From NCBI GenBank assembly GCA_947178685.1, contig CAMWZE010000029.1, forward strand, positions 1 through 10,186: a stretch of DNA of 10,186 nt. The letters run 5' to 3'. The notes under the pieces are model-generated. The model saw only the letters and a program-made list of their open reading frames with translations, did not search any database and was not told the origin of the DNA. Each line of letters starts with the position of its first letter. Positions within the stretch are counted from its first letter, which is position 1. The translations under genes were made by a program, and so were the position numbers. The stretch is from an uncultured Porphyromonadaceae bacterium (GTDB lineage: Bacteria > Bacteroidota > Bacteroidia > Bacteroidales > Muribaculaceae). This document shows positions 1 through 5,908 of this stretch, one piece after another.

Positions 1-1
1 G

Positions 2-1537
2 CCATGGGCAGCTCATCTTTCTTTTGAAGAATTTTGTGAATATCTCCTCCCATATAAAGTTCATGAACTACAACCATTTGATAATTGGAGAGAAGAGTTC
101 GCAACTTATTGTTCTGATGGTTTAGATAATTTAAAGTATTGTGACATGTTTAAGCATTCTACCTTTAATGCATCTGTAATTTTAAGCAAGAACTTGATTG
201 ATTCAATCCATCCTTTTTTAAGTTGGTCTTTGGATTTTCCAATATATAAAGTTTCTTCAAAAGTAAAAATGTCATTCGGGAAATGCGATGACTATGCTGA
301 TTTGATGACTTCCTTATTCAGAGCTCAAGGTATTCCAACAGTGATGGATTACACACCTCAATGGGCTTATCGAGATTTAGGACATAAATGGAACTGTGTA
401 TTAGCTCAGACGGGTAAAAATATTCCATTTAGTGCTTTTTTTACAGAACCCGGTGCACCTCATAAGATAGAAGAGAAATTAGCCAAAGTGTTCCGATATA
501 CCTATTCGATAAATGATGACCTTAAGGAATTGAATCAAATCGAGAAATATGTACCTACAACTTTTAAGAGTATCTTTCAAAAAGATGTAACCCGAGAATA
601 TATCAATTGCAGTGATGTTAATTTCAGTGGGATTGATTCTCCAAATGGTTTTGTCTATTTAGGAGTCTCTGACGAAGATAGCTGGTCTCCCATTCATTTT
701 GCCTATTGTTCTGATGGAAATGTTTCATTTAAAGATATGGGACTGGACTGCGTCTATATACTTATGAGATATTTACCAAATGGCAATGTCGAATATTTAT
801 CCGACCCATTTATATTAGATCAATGCGGTATGTCTCATTATTTCATAGCAGATTCAAATAATAAACAATCGGCTAAATTGCATCGTAAATACCCCACGTT
901 AGAATACGCTTCAAAATATTCGCAAAGAATGGTGGGTGGAAGGTTTGAGGCATCAAATAATTCGCTATTCACTAATCCAGATACCATATACGTGATTCAA
1001 GATGGCTCTGCTATAACTCAACAAGTCAACATCTCCGATTCTATCGGGAAATATAGATATTGGCGCTATATTCAGTCGGAACCAGATACATATTGTAGTA
1101 TTGCTGAAATTATATTTTATAATCGTATTACTCATCAGCCTGTTTATGGGAAGATTATAGGAACAGAAGGATGCAAGCATCCGGAATATGGGCGAGTGAA
1201 GGAGAATGTCTTTGACAATAATTGGCTTACCTCTTTCGATGCTCCTATTGATAGAGATGGTTGGGTTGGTATGGATTTTGGAGAACCCATTGGTATTGAA
1301 AAGATTATTTTTGTTGGCAGAGGGGATGGTAATTCTATTGAATTAGGAGATGTATATCAACTATTATATTGGGATAAGGATAAATGGACTTCTATTGGAA
1401 AACAGAAAGCCACTTCTTCTTATGTTGAATTCTCTGAAATACCTTCAAATTCAATTTTAATCCTAAAAGATTTAACCAAGGGTAAGAATATCAGGATATT
1501 TACTTTAAATGAGGAAAACCAGCAAGAATGGCATTGA
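2..1537 (+). CDS. Transglutaminase-like protein with C-terminal discoidin (F5/8 type C-like) domain, 5'-truncated by the window edge
   Basis: The frame is open from base 2, so about 511 residues are visible and the true start lies outside the window. The first ATG in frame is at 146, but the coding sequence upstream (SFEEFCEYLLPYK, then a tryptophan-containing segment) reads like real protein, so 146 is not the start. A transglutaminase-type core follows: GKCDDYADL carries the likely nucleophile Cys (47 residues after the ATG at 146), and GHKW carries the likely catalytic His (residue 80 on that count). The expected third Asp is not obvious. The last 150 or so residues (WRYIQSEPD, EIIFYN, VFDNNWLTSFDAP, GWVGMDFGEP, IEKIIFVGRGDG) look like a galactose-binding/discoidin fold. 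Bacteroides encode many such proteins, usually secreted and probably acting on glycans or peptides; the substrate is unknown. The next gene converges 29 bases away, with no clear terminator between them. Confidence 0.85.
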   Translation, partial: PWAAHLSFEEFCEYLLPYKVHELQPFDNWREEFATYCSDGLDNLKYCDMFKHSTFNASVILSKNLIDSIHPFLSWSLDFPIYKVSSKVKMSFGKCDDYADLMTSLFRAQGIPTVMDYTPQWAYRDLGHKWNCVLAQTGKNIPFSAFFTEPGAPHKIEEKLAKVFRYTYSINDDLKELNQIEKYVPTTFKSIFQKDVTREYINCSDVNFSGIDSPNGFVYLGVSDEDSWSPIHFAYCSDGNVSFKDMGLDCVYILMRYLPNGNVEYLSDPFILDQCGMSHYFIADSNNKQSAKLHRKYPTLEYASKYSQRMVGGRFEASNNSLFTNPDTIYVIQDGSAITQQVNISDSIGKYRYWRYIQSEPDTYCSIAEIIFYNRITHQPVYGKIIGTEGCKHPEYGRVKENVFDNNWLTSFDAPIDRDGWVGMDFGEPIGIEKIIFVGRGDGNSIELGDVYQLLYWDKDKWTSIGKQKATSSYVEFSEIPSNSILILKDLTKGKNIRIFTLNEENQQEWH

Positions 1538-1566
1538 TTATTAAAATTGGAGTGCAAACGATAGAG

Positions 1567-2382
1567 TTACAAAGTAAAAGATACTTTTCCTATTATAAAA
1601 CATTCTGGCAGTAGCCCCCAAAATCTCGAATCAACAGATTCTCTGACATTGTCTCCTGCCATAAAGTAATAATTATTAGTAAAAGTATGCTCCTTATGTT
1701 CATTGCATTGTTGTTTACCATGGGAAGCATTAGCTATTTCCCATTCAATAATATTTCGATAGATAACAGAATTTACAGAGTCAAGTTGCACAACATCGCC
1801 ACGCTTAGGGATGTAAATAGGTCCCATATTATATACCGTCCACAACTTATTATGAGGAGAATATGGAATTACCGTATCAGGTAAATTATGTTGGTGTCTA
1901 TTGGCATTGTAAAATACTTCTTGAGAATATCCTCCTTTAAGTTGTCCCTTATTTCCTTTGATAATATATTCTCCATTTATAATTGTCAAGCTATCTCCCG
2001 GTAAGGCAATGCATCTCTTTACATAATATTTATTTGGCTGAAAACATATTTCATCCCATCTATCCCATTCTTTATAGGGATAATTAAAAACAATAACGTC
2101 GTCATGATTAATTCTGCCCAGTCCTCTCGTTCTATTGTATGATCGTAGGGTATGACCTTCCACTTTTACAACTTTACTGCTTCTAATGCCATAGATAAGT
2201 TTATTGACTATTACGATATCCCCCTTTTTTAACATTGGACTCATTGAGTTGCTTGTTATTCTAAAAGGTGAAAATATAAATAACTTAAAAATAATTGCTA
2301 CGCTTAAAAATACAAAAACACACAAGACCCATTTAAACATCTTGCGCATTGATTTTCTCATATTTACAGTATTGTCTGCCAT
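1567..2382 (-). CDS. lepB: Type I signal peptidase (S26 family)
   Basis: This membrane serine protease removes signal peptides from exported proteins. A basic N-terminus leads into one membrane segment (VLCVFVFLSVAIIFKLFIF). Then comes the serine box SNSMSPML, whose second Ser (residue 46 from this start) is the nucleophile. The lysine box YYVKRCIALPGD supplies the general base (Lys122). The C-terminal box GDNVRESVDSRFWG matches the family GDN-x4-S-x-DSR-x2-G signature. All catalytic parts are present and the 271-residue length is normal for Bacteroidota. The ATG at 2382 is preferred over an upstream in-frame TTG at 2412 because a -7-like motif (TAAATTTG) sits at 2408-2401, directly over the TTG codon; ATGs at 2361 and 2349 are further options. 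Bacteroidota genomes often carry several S26 paralogues, so this need not be the housekeeping copy. Confidence 0.88.
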   Translation of the reverse strand: MADNTVNMRKSMRKMFKWVLCVFVFLSVAIIFKLFIFSPFRITSNSMSPMLKKGDIVIVNKLIYGIRSSKVVKVEGHTLRSYNRTRGLGRINHDDVIVFNYPYKEWDRWDEICFQPNKYYVKRCIALPGDSLTIINGEYIIKGNKGQLKGGYSQEVFYNANRHQHNLPDTVIPYSPHNKLWTVYNMGPIYIPKRGDVVQLDSVNSVIYRNIIEWEIANASHGKQQCNEHKEHTFTNNYYFMAGDNVRESVDSRFWGLLPECFIIGKVSFTL

Positions 2383-2400
2383 AAGTCCCTTTATTGGATA

Positions 2401-2408
2401 CAAATTTA
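2401..2408 (-). promoter_or_regulatory. Candidate -7 promoter element of the signal peptidase gene
   Basis: Read on the minus strand the bases are TAAATTTG, matching the Bacteroidota -7 consensus TAnnTTTG. It lies about 19 nt upstream of the ATG at 2382. No convincing TTTG/TTG box is seen 19-21 nt further upstream, so this is a half-supported promoter. Confidence 0.35.
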
Positions 2409-2513
2409 TCAAAAATTCTTGATATTTTTACACGGAATTATAGAGAAATAAGGCTAAACTCCTTGATTCCAATGTTATCCTGAGTGTTCTTTGTCCTATA
2501 TTTTACTATGTAA

Positions 2514-2551
2514 GCATTAATTGAAGTACACATTGTAACTTCAATTAATGC
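2514..2551. repeat. Perfect 13-bp inverted repeat, 12-nt spacer
   Basis: GCATTAATTGAAG (2514-2526) is followed by a 12-nt spacer and its exact reverse complement CTTCAATTAATGC (2539-2551). No T-run follows on either strand, so an intrinsic terminator is not supported. It could be an operator, a recombination site, or an mRNA 3' hairpin for the PIN transcript, which ends about 330 nt upstream on the minus strand. The function is unknown. Confidence 0.6.
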
Positions 2552-2594
2552 CTATGCCCTTATTCTTAAGTGATATTGGGTGTAGACGATACCC

Positions 2595-2763
2595 ACTCTT
2601 TCTACAATTCTAAGCGTTATATATCTTAAAAACTTATCGGCCGAAATTTTCCGTTTCGATGACATCGAGCATTTCAGTCGAATCTTATTTTAAAATACAT
2701 CGCTGCCGAAAAACGGGATGCGGTTTAAAGACGTGTATATCTCCATCCGTTATTCTTATGTCT
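2595..2763 (+). repeat. Diverged noncoding repeat, copy A (homologous to 5627-5801)
   Basis: The best-conserved block, 2638-2680, aligns with 5672-5715 with only a single one-base gap (CGATGACATCGAGCAT here, CGATGACACCGAGCAT there). Weaker matches extend upstream (ACTCT, TATCT, TATCGG) and downstream (GCGGTT, AGAC, CTCC, TATGTCT) in the same order. In copy B the block forms a strong intrinsic terminator. Here the hairpin is decayed, with mismatches and wobbles, and the T-run is broken (AATCTTATTTT). Copy A thus looks like a relic: a plus-strand terminator with no plus-strand gene in front of it. The distal matches are by eye and uncertain. Confidence 0.6.
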
Positions 2764-2884
2764 ATGGAATCTATAATCATCTTAAACTAGTAGATAATTA
2801 CTGCCAGATAGCATCCATCTTAAGAAATGAATCTGCAAAGTTTTTCAAGTAATTTTGGCCACATTAGTTATACAAATAAGGTTG

Positions 2885-3850
2885 TTAGTCGGTAAAACCG
2901 AGCCATGAAATATAATCTGAGTATGCCATAACATTGTTGGAAATAGAGGTGGGATCAGTATTAGGTTCTGTAAAATCTGAATTGGAGGAAGTTACAGGAG
3001 CCTTTGAATTTTTTGCAGCTTCAAGCATGGCTTGATCATTTGTAACTAGTATGATAGGTTGTTGTTGAATAGATTGGCCTGCAACATGTAAGATACGTTG
3101 ATCCCATACTTGATTAACTCGCTCGGGTTTATCAGGAATGAACTTCTCATTAGGTAACTTCTTACAGAAATCCACCATCATCTGCAAGGGAACGGGATAG
3201 CGTTCTTGATATAATTTGAGAGATGTCTCGAAAATTTTATAAAGCTCAAAATAGTTATCAGATTTTTGATATTCATAATTAATCTTAGTTGCAATACTGC
3301 TTATAAGAGCTAATGATTGAATATCTCTTATTTGGTTCATTTTCTCAATTTCTGAGGACTCAGATGTACGCCATATCTTCGCTAACTTCACTAAGAAACC
3401 AGCCATCATTCTCTCAACCTCTTCGTTGTGTTTTGCAATACTTTCTATATTTTGGCGGAGTGTCTCAACAGTTTCTTCAGATGGGGAAACATAAAGTTGA
3501 TATACAATTTCTACAATTGCCTTTTCTGTCTGTATCCCTGTTCTATCTTCTTTACTGAATAATTCTTTTGCTAATTGAACCTCTGGAGAAGGAACAATTC
3601 CATATTCTTTACTGTCTCCGCAGTGATCATACATTACTCTCAAAGCCTTAGTACAATCACCTTCTCCTTCAAACCTTCCACCATCCAGGACATGGGTGAT
3701 CAGTTCAGAAGCTACAGTAGAAGAAATTAAGGACCTTACCCCTTTGGCTGCCTCCTTTTCTTTAATTTTAGCAATTCTATCAAGCGCCTCTTGACCTGTT
3801 AGACCATTTACCAAGCTCCTGTAAGTATTTGTATCAAAAACAACAAACAT
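2885..3850 (-). CDS. Large PIN-domain protein (putative Mg2+-dependent RNase), no antitoxin partner seen
   Basis: The 321-residue product begins MFVVFDTNTYRSL, the first strand of a PIN fold with Asp6 and Asn8. Further acidic residues sit where PIN nucleases bind metal: Glu49 in STVASELITHV, Asp250 in NQVWDQRILHVAG and Asp272 in IILVTNDQAML. A helical insertion of about 180 residues separates the second and third acidic positions, so this is much longer than VapC toxins (about 130 residues). That suggests a specialised PIN-like nuclease. No small antitoxin gene adjoins it: upstream is a 350-base noncoding region and downstream a 470-base one. A 14-bp palindrome sits 8 bases before the ATG, and a strong minus-strand promoter at 4061-4032 points at the gene. 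It may be a defence or RNA-processing nuclease carried as cargo. The fold assignment is fairly secure; the role is inference. Confidence 0.75.
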   Translation of the reverse strand: MFVVFDTNTYRSLVNGLTGQEALDRIAKIKEKEAAKGVRSLISSTVASELITHVLDGGRFEGEGDCTKALRVMYDHCGDSKEYGIVPSPEVQLAKELFSKEDRTGIQTEKAIVEIVYQLYVSPSEETVETLRQNIESIAKHNEEVERMMAGFLVKLAKIWRTSESSEIEKMNQIRDIQSLALISSIATKINYEYQKSDNYFELYKIFETSLKLYQERYPVPLQMMVDFCKKLPNEKFIPDKPERVNQVWDQRILHVAGQSIQQQPIILVTNDQAMLEAAKNSKAPVTSSNSDFTEPNTDPTSISNNVMAYSDYISWLGFTD

Positions 3851-3857
3851 ATTTTAG

Positions 3858-3871
3858 ATTATTATAATAAT
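3858..3871. promoter_or_regulatory. 14-bp perfect palindrome just upstream of the PIN gene start
   Basis: ATTATTATAATAAT is its own reverse complement. It ends 8 bases before the PIN start codon at 3850, inside the 5' untranslated region if transcription starts at the minus-strand promoter near 4030. It is a candidate operator for repression of the gene. Because it consists only of A and T in an AT-rich stretch, chance is a real alternative. Confidence 0.35.
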
Positions 3872-3978
3872 TATTTTTATATTAGACCATAAATGATGAA
3901 AAAGGTTTAATCCAAAAGATTATGCCTTCTTTTAGTGGGTGTCATAATCAATGAAGATGGAAATATGCAATTATCTAA

Positions 3979-4200
3979 ACTTCCTAGCCCTTATGCTAAT
4001 TGAGCCTCGGCAGTGTAGCGTTTTTTCGGTGCAAAGATACTGCGCCCGGGAGGAACGTCAAGTGATGCCGGGGCACACTTGCCTAATCCTCCCTATTGGG
4101 CGCAGTTTGGACTTGCACGTAAAAACGGCCAGCCCTGCCGAAGGTGCTCAAATGAGCATCAACAAAAGGGAAAAGAATTAGAACCCCAAAATTTCAAGGA
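3979..4200 (+). ncRNA. Structured palindromic leader RNA, copy C, upstream of the 4203 gene
   Basis: This segment is homologous to 5909-6206 (copy D). Nested complementary pairs build one rod-like hairpin: TGAGC (4001-4005)/GCTCA (4146-4150), CGGCAG (4008-4013)/CTGCCG (4135-4140), CGTTTTT (4019-4025)/AAAAACG (4121-4127), GTGCAA (4029-4034)/TTGCAC (4113-4118), CTGCGCCC (4040-4047)/GGGCGCAG (4098-4105), GGGAGGA (4048-4054)/TCCTCCC (4087-4093) and CAAGTG (4059-4064)/CACTTG (4076-4081). A small hairpin TGCTC-AAAT-GAGCA (4145-4158) reuses the outer 3' strand, so the two folds exclude each other. A conserved purine run AAAAGGGAAAAG (4165-4176) and a conserved tail then lead to the ATG at 4203. I do not recognise a named RNA family. 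A plus-strand promoter was not found. Confidence 0.65.
4032..4061 (-). promoter_or_regulatory. Minus-strand promoter inside leader C (TTG-N19-TATCTTTG)
   Basis: On the minus strand TTG (4061-4059) is followed after exactly 19 nt by TATCTTTG (4039-4032), an exact fit to the Bacteroidota TTG-N19-TAnnTTTG promoter. Transcription would start near 4025 and run left, antisense to the first part of leader C and then into the PIN gene (start codon 3850) after a leader of about 175 nt. The same arrangement, with a different -7 sequence, exists in copy D. Confidence 0.65.
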
Positions 4201-4202
4201 CT

Positions 4203-4688
4203 ATGCACAGCATTATCTTCCAAATCAGCACGAAGCCGATTGCAGAGCACGACTTTCTGAACATCGACCTTATTGAAGCCGGAGAAATGGCGTCTATCTC
4301 TTACGTTGATAACATTGACGAAAGCGAACGCGAACTCAACATCAAGCACCTTGCAGAGAATATTCTTCCGAAGGGAATGTTCACCAAGTCTGACAATAAC
4401 ACCCTCATCTACAACGGAGGCTTCAATAAATGGAGCAAAACTCAATGCGACCACATCATGACTCTTTCCGTTCAAGTCACTCCTTCCAATGTGATGAAAT
4501 GGATGGGTCCAATCGGGGAACTGAAAAAGGCTATCACTAACCCTCTTGGCACTGATACCCTTTTCGTGACTGAGTTTTACCGAGGGTCGGTAACCGCCGA
4601 ATGTTCGGCTGACCTTATGGAAATGGTGAGTCTATTGTCGAAAGGCGATAAACTCTACATCGGAACAATCGCTTCCTATCACAACTAA
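4203..4688 (+). CDS. Hypothetical protein, 161 residues, unknown function
   Basis: I do not recognise this protein. It is soluble-looking, with no signal peptide or membrane segment, mixed alpha/beta composition, and motifs such as TFxxSTKP-like FQISTKPIAEHDFLNIDL, FNKWSKTQCDHIMTL and TLFVTEFYRGSVTAECSADLMEM. The ATG at 4203 immediately follows structured leader C, which is homologous to the leader of the ParB gene; the two genes may therefore share post-transcriptional control and probably belong to the same mobile-element maintenance set. The next gene starts 11 bases after its stop, suggesting a two-gene operon ending at the terminator at 4956-4984. Its higher GC content separates it from the AT-rich DNA to the left. 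Confidence 0.72.
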   Translation: MHSIIFQISTKPIAEHDFLNIDLIEAGEMASISYVDNIDESERELNIKHLAENILPKGMFTKSDNNTLIYNGGFNKWSKTQCDHIMTLSVQVTPSNVMKWMGPIGELKKAITNPLGTDTLFVTEFYRGSVTAECSADLMEMVSLLSKGDKLYIGTIASYHN

Positions 4689-4699
4689 ACTTATCTGCT

Positions 4700-4936
4700 A
4701 TGGAATTTATGACCGAACCAATCCCTACTTGGGCGTTGTGCTATCTCATTAACGGAGATAGTACAGGTCTAACTGATGATGACCTTGCCATTGTTGATAC
4801 GTGGTACGTCGAAAACAAAGTACATGACGTCACAACTGCCTCCGAAGACGAGGGTTATTGCTACCCCTATTTCTCCAATTTCCCTGCCTTCGGAGAAGCC
4901 TCGGAAGTGGTTGATTGCATTGTAATGACCCTCTAA
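4700..4936 (+). CDS. Small acidic hypothetical protein, 78 residues
   Basis: This short, strongly acidic protein begins MEFMTEPIPTWALCYLINGDSTGLTDDDLAIVDTWY and later contains FPAFGEASEVVDCIVM. It resembles a group of small Bacteroidales mobile-element proteins sharing a WALCYLINGD-x-GLTD-like start. I associate it tentatively with DUF6926, but cannot confirm the family. It has no signal peptide or membrane segment. It follows the 4203 gene by 11 bases and precedes a terminator, so the two are probably cotranscribed from leader C. The ATG at 4700 is used; a second in-frame ATG at 4709 would shorten it by three residues. The function is unknown. Acidic small proteins on mobile elements are sometimes DNA mimics, but nothing here proves that. 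Confidence 0.68.
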   Translation: MEFMTEPIPTWALCYLINGDSTGLTDDDLAIVDTWYVENKVHDVTTASEDEGYCYPYFSNFPAFGEASEVVDCIVMTL

Positions 4937-4955
4937 ATCCCATTCCTATGTGCCT

Positions 4956-4984
4956 GCTCCGACCTTCCCGGTCGGGGCGGTTTT
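4956..4984 (+). terminator. Intrinsic terminator after the 4203-4936 operon
   Basis: GCTCCGACC (4956-4964), loop TTCCC and GGTCGGGGC (4970-4978) form a 9-bp stem with one G-U pair, followed by GG and then TTTT. A second stem follows directly: GGTTTTGC (4979-4986) can pair with GCAAAACC (4998-5005). The short T-run makes this a moderate terminator, but its position 20 bases past the stop of the second gene fits. Confidence 0.65.
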
Positions 4985-5120
4985 GCTTCGCACACTCGCA
5001 AAACCCCCTCTTTGAAATACTTGGTAGGTTTTTATCAAAGACAACTTGCAATTTCCTTATGAAATACCGGAGTCCTGGGTAGTAATGATAAGAATAGGGA
5101 AACAAGTCGTCCTTTTTTAA

Positions 5121-5150
5121 TTGAAGTGAGAACATATTTTAGTAATTTTG
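5121..5150 (+). promoter_or_regulatory. Bacteroidota promoter of the lipoprotein gene
   Basis: TTG at 5121-5123, a 19-nt spacer and TAATTTTG at 5143-5150 match the TTG-N19-TAnnTTTG consensus exactly. The expected start site near 5157 leaves about 19 nt of untranslated leader before the ATG at 5176. The gene is thus an independent transcription unit. Confidence 0.75.
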
Positions 5151-5175
5151 CAAAATATTTTGAATATTAGAGATT

Positions 5176-5607
5176 ATGAGAAGAATTTCAAGAATGTTGT
5201 TGGTCGCAGGGATGGGGGTAATGTCAATGACATGTTATACCTCCTGTTCAGGAAAGGCAGACAAAGAAGCATCAGCCACTACTGGCAAGGAAGTGGTATC
5301 TGAATCAGAAAACCCGGTTTCTTCTGGGAATGACTGGGATATAGAGCGAATAAACGCCTATTATAACCATAAGGGTTCTCTTTCTGAAAAAGATTATGAT
5401 TATATCATAGGACAATTGGAGATTTTCGTTGAAAAACAAAAATCTATGAGTCCCGAGGCTTTTCAAGAGTATTTTGACAACTTTAACAAGAAGGAAGCGT
5501 CTGCTTACATGTTTCTCGTGCTCACTCCTGCGGATGCCAAGATGAAAGGCAAGCTCACCCAAAAACAGATCGAGAGATTCGATGCGCTAAAACCTTATCT
5601 TAAGTAG
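5176..5607 (+). CDS. Small predicted lipoprotein, 143 residues
   Basis: The N-terminus MRRISRMLLVAGMGVMSMTCYTSC is a lipoprotein signal: basic start, hydrophobic core, and a YTSC lipobox-like end with Cys24 as the probable lipid-modified residue, followed by a Ser/Gly/Lys-rich linker to about residue 50. This places it in the inner or outer membrane. The mature region, about 90 residues, is mostly helical and charged (SEKDYDYIIGQLEIFVEKQKSMSPEAFQEYFDNFNKKEAS) and ends KQIERFDALKPYLK. I recognise no enzymatic motif. The gene is monocistronic, with a consensus promoter at 5121-5150 and a strong terminator at 5672-5726. Lipoproteins on Bacteroidales mobile elements can act in surface exclusion or conjugation, but nothing here shows that role. 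Confidence 0.78.
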   Translation: MRRISRMLLVAGMGVMSMTCYTSCSGKADKEASATTGKEVVSESENPVSSGNDWDIERINAYYNHKGSLSEKDYDYIIGQLEIFVEKQKSMSPEAFQEYFDNFNKKEASAYMFLVLTPADAKMKGKLTQKQIERFDALKPYLK

Positions 5608-5626
5608 GACAGCCTGTAAACCAGGA

Positions 5627-5801
5627 ACTCTCTTTTAGGCAACTCTGGACGCCTCGTATCTGGAAGCTAATCGGCTGATATGCTCCGTGTCGATGACACC
5701 GAGCATCTTCAGCCGGTTCTTTTTTTATTACTTTGGTGTCACAGGGTGTGGCATCAACGCCTGAGTCATAGCGGTTGAGACAAGTCTCCACTCCTATGTC
5801 T
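5627..5801 (+). repeat. Noncoding repeat, copy B (homologous to 2595-2763)
   Basis: This is the better-preserved partner of the segment at 2595-2763. The central block 5672-5715 aligns with 2638-2680 with one single-base gap and about three quarters identity by eye; shorter colinear matches flank it on both sides. The block forms the terminator of the lipoprotein gene. Recurrence of both terminator and flanks suggests an intergenic unit duplicated together with its neighbours rather than two independent terminators. Confidence 0.6.
5672..5726 (+). terminator. Strong intrinsic terminator of the lipoprotein gene
   Basis: CGGCTGA (5672-5678) pairs with TCAGCCG (5709-5715), and ATGCTC-C-GTGTC (5680-5691) pairs with GACAC-C-GAGCAT (5695-5706), with one C-C mismatch and a three-base loop. 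The T-rich tract TTCTTTTTTT follows at 5717-5726. The stem begins 65 bases after the lipoprotein stop codon. Confidence 0.85.
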
Positions 5802-5908
5802 CGGGCGTTCATGCCTTTTGGGGAGAATGAATCTTAATCGGGTGCCAATCTGAAACGAAATCTAACCTGTAAAAGGGAACTTGCTTGAAAAGATAACCGG
5901 GCTAATCT

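Larger units (their letters stand above)
2413..2884. other. Gene-free AT-rich region between the signal peptidase and PIN genes
   Basis: No open frame here looks like a gene. The stretch holds a perfect 13-bp inverted repeat (2514-2551) and a segment (2595-2763) homologous to noncoding DNA at 5627-5801. Both flanking genes lie on the minus strand: the signal peptidase gene starts at the left edge and the PIN gene ends at the right edge. Most of the region would therefore be the 3' trailer of the PIN transcript or untranscribed DNA. Confidence 0.6.
5608..5908. other. Gene-free region between the lipoprotein terminator unit and leader D
   Basis: It contains repeat copy B with its terminator (5627-5801). 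From 5802 to 5908 I see no gene, promoter or strong hairpin. Very short open frames exist, for example one of eight codons starting at 5811, but they are not convincing. Confidence 0.6.

Noticed and set aside
3848..3856. TATGTTTG overlapping the PIN start codon on the minus strand as a -7 promoter box
   Set aside because: It includes the ATG itself, so transcription would begin inside the gene; the promoter at 4061-4032 is better placed and has a -33 box.
3951..4181. Plus-strand open frame running through leader C, ending in SINKREKN, with a similar frame in leader D (6017-6307) ending its shared part in SINKREMN
   Set aside because: The similarity follows from nucleotide homology of the structured leaders. 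A one-base indel upstream shifts the frame between copies, the D frame overlaps the ParB gene, and the start codons are not conserved.
4979..5005. Second hairpin GGTTTTGC/GCAAAACC after the 4956 terminator, considered as an attachment or cassette recombination site
   Set aside because: No integrase is in the window and no second copy is seen; a tandem terminator hairpin is a simpler reading.
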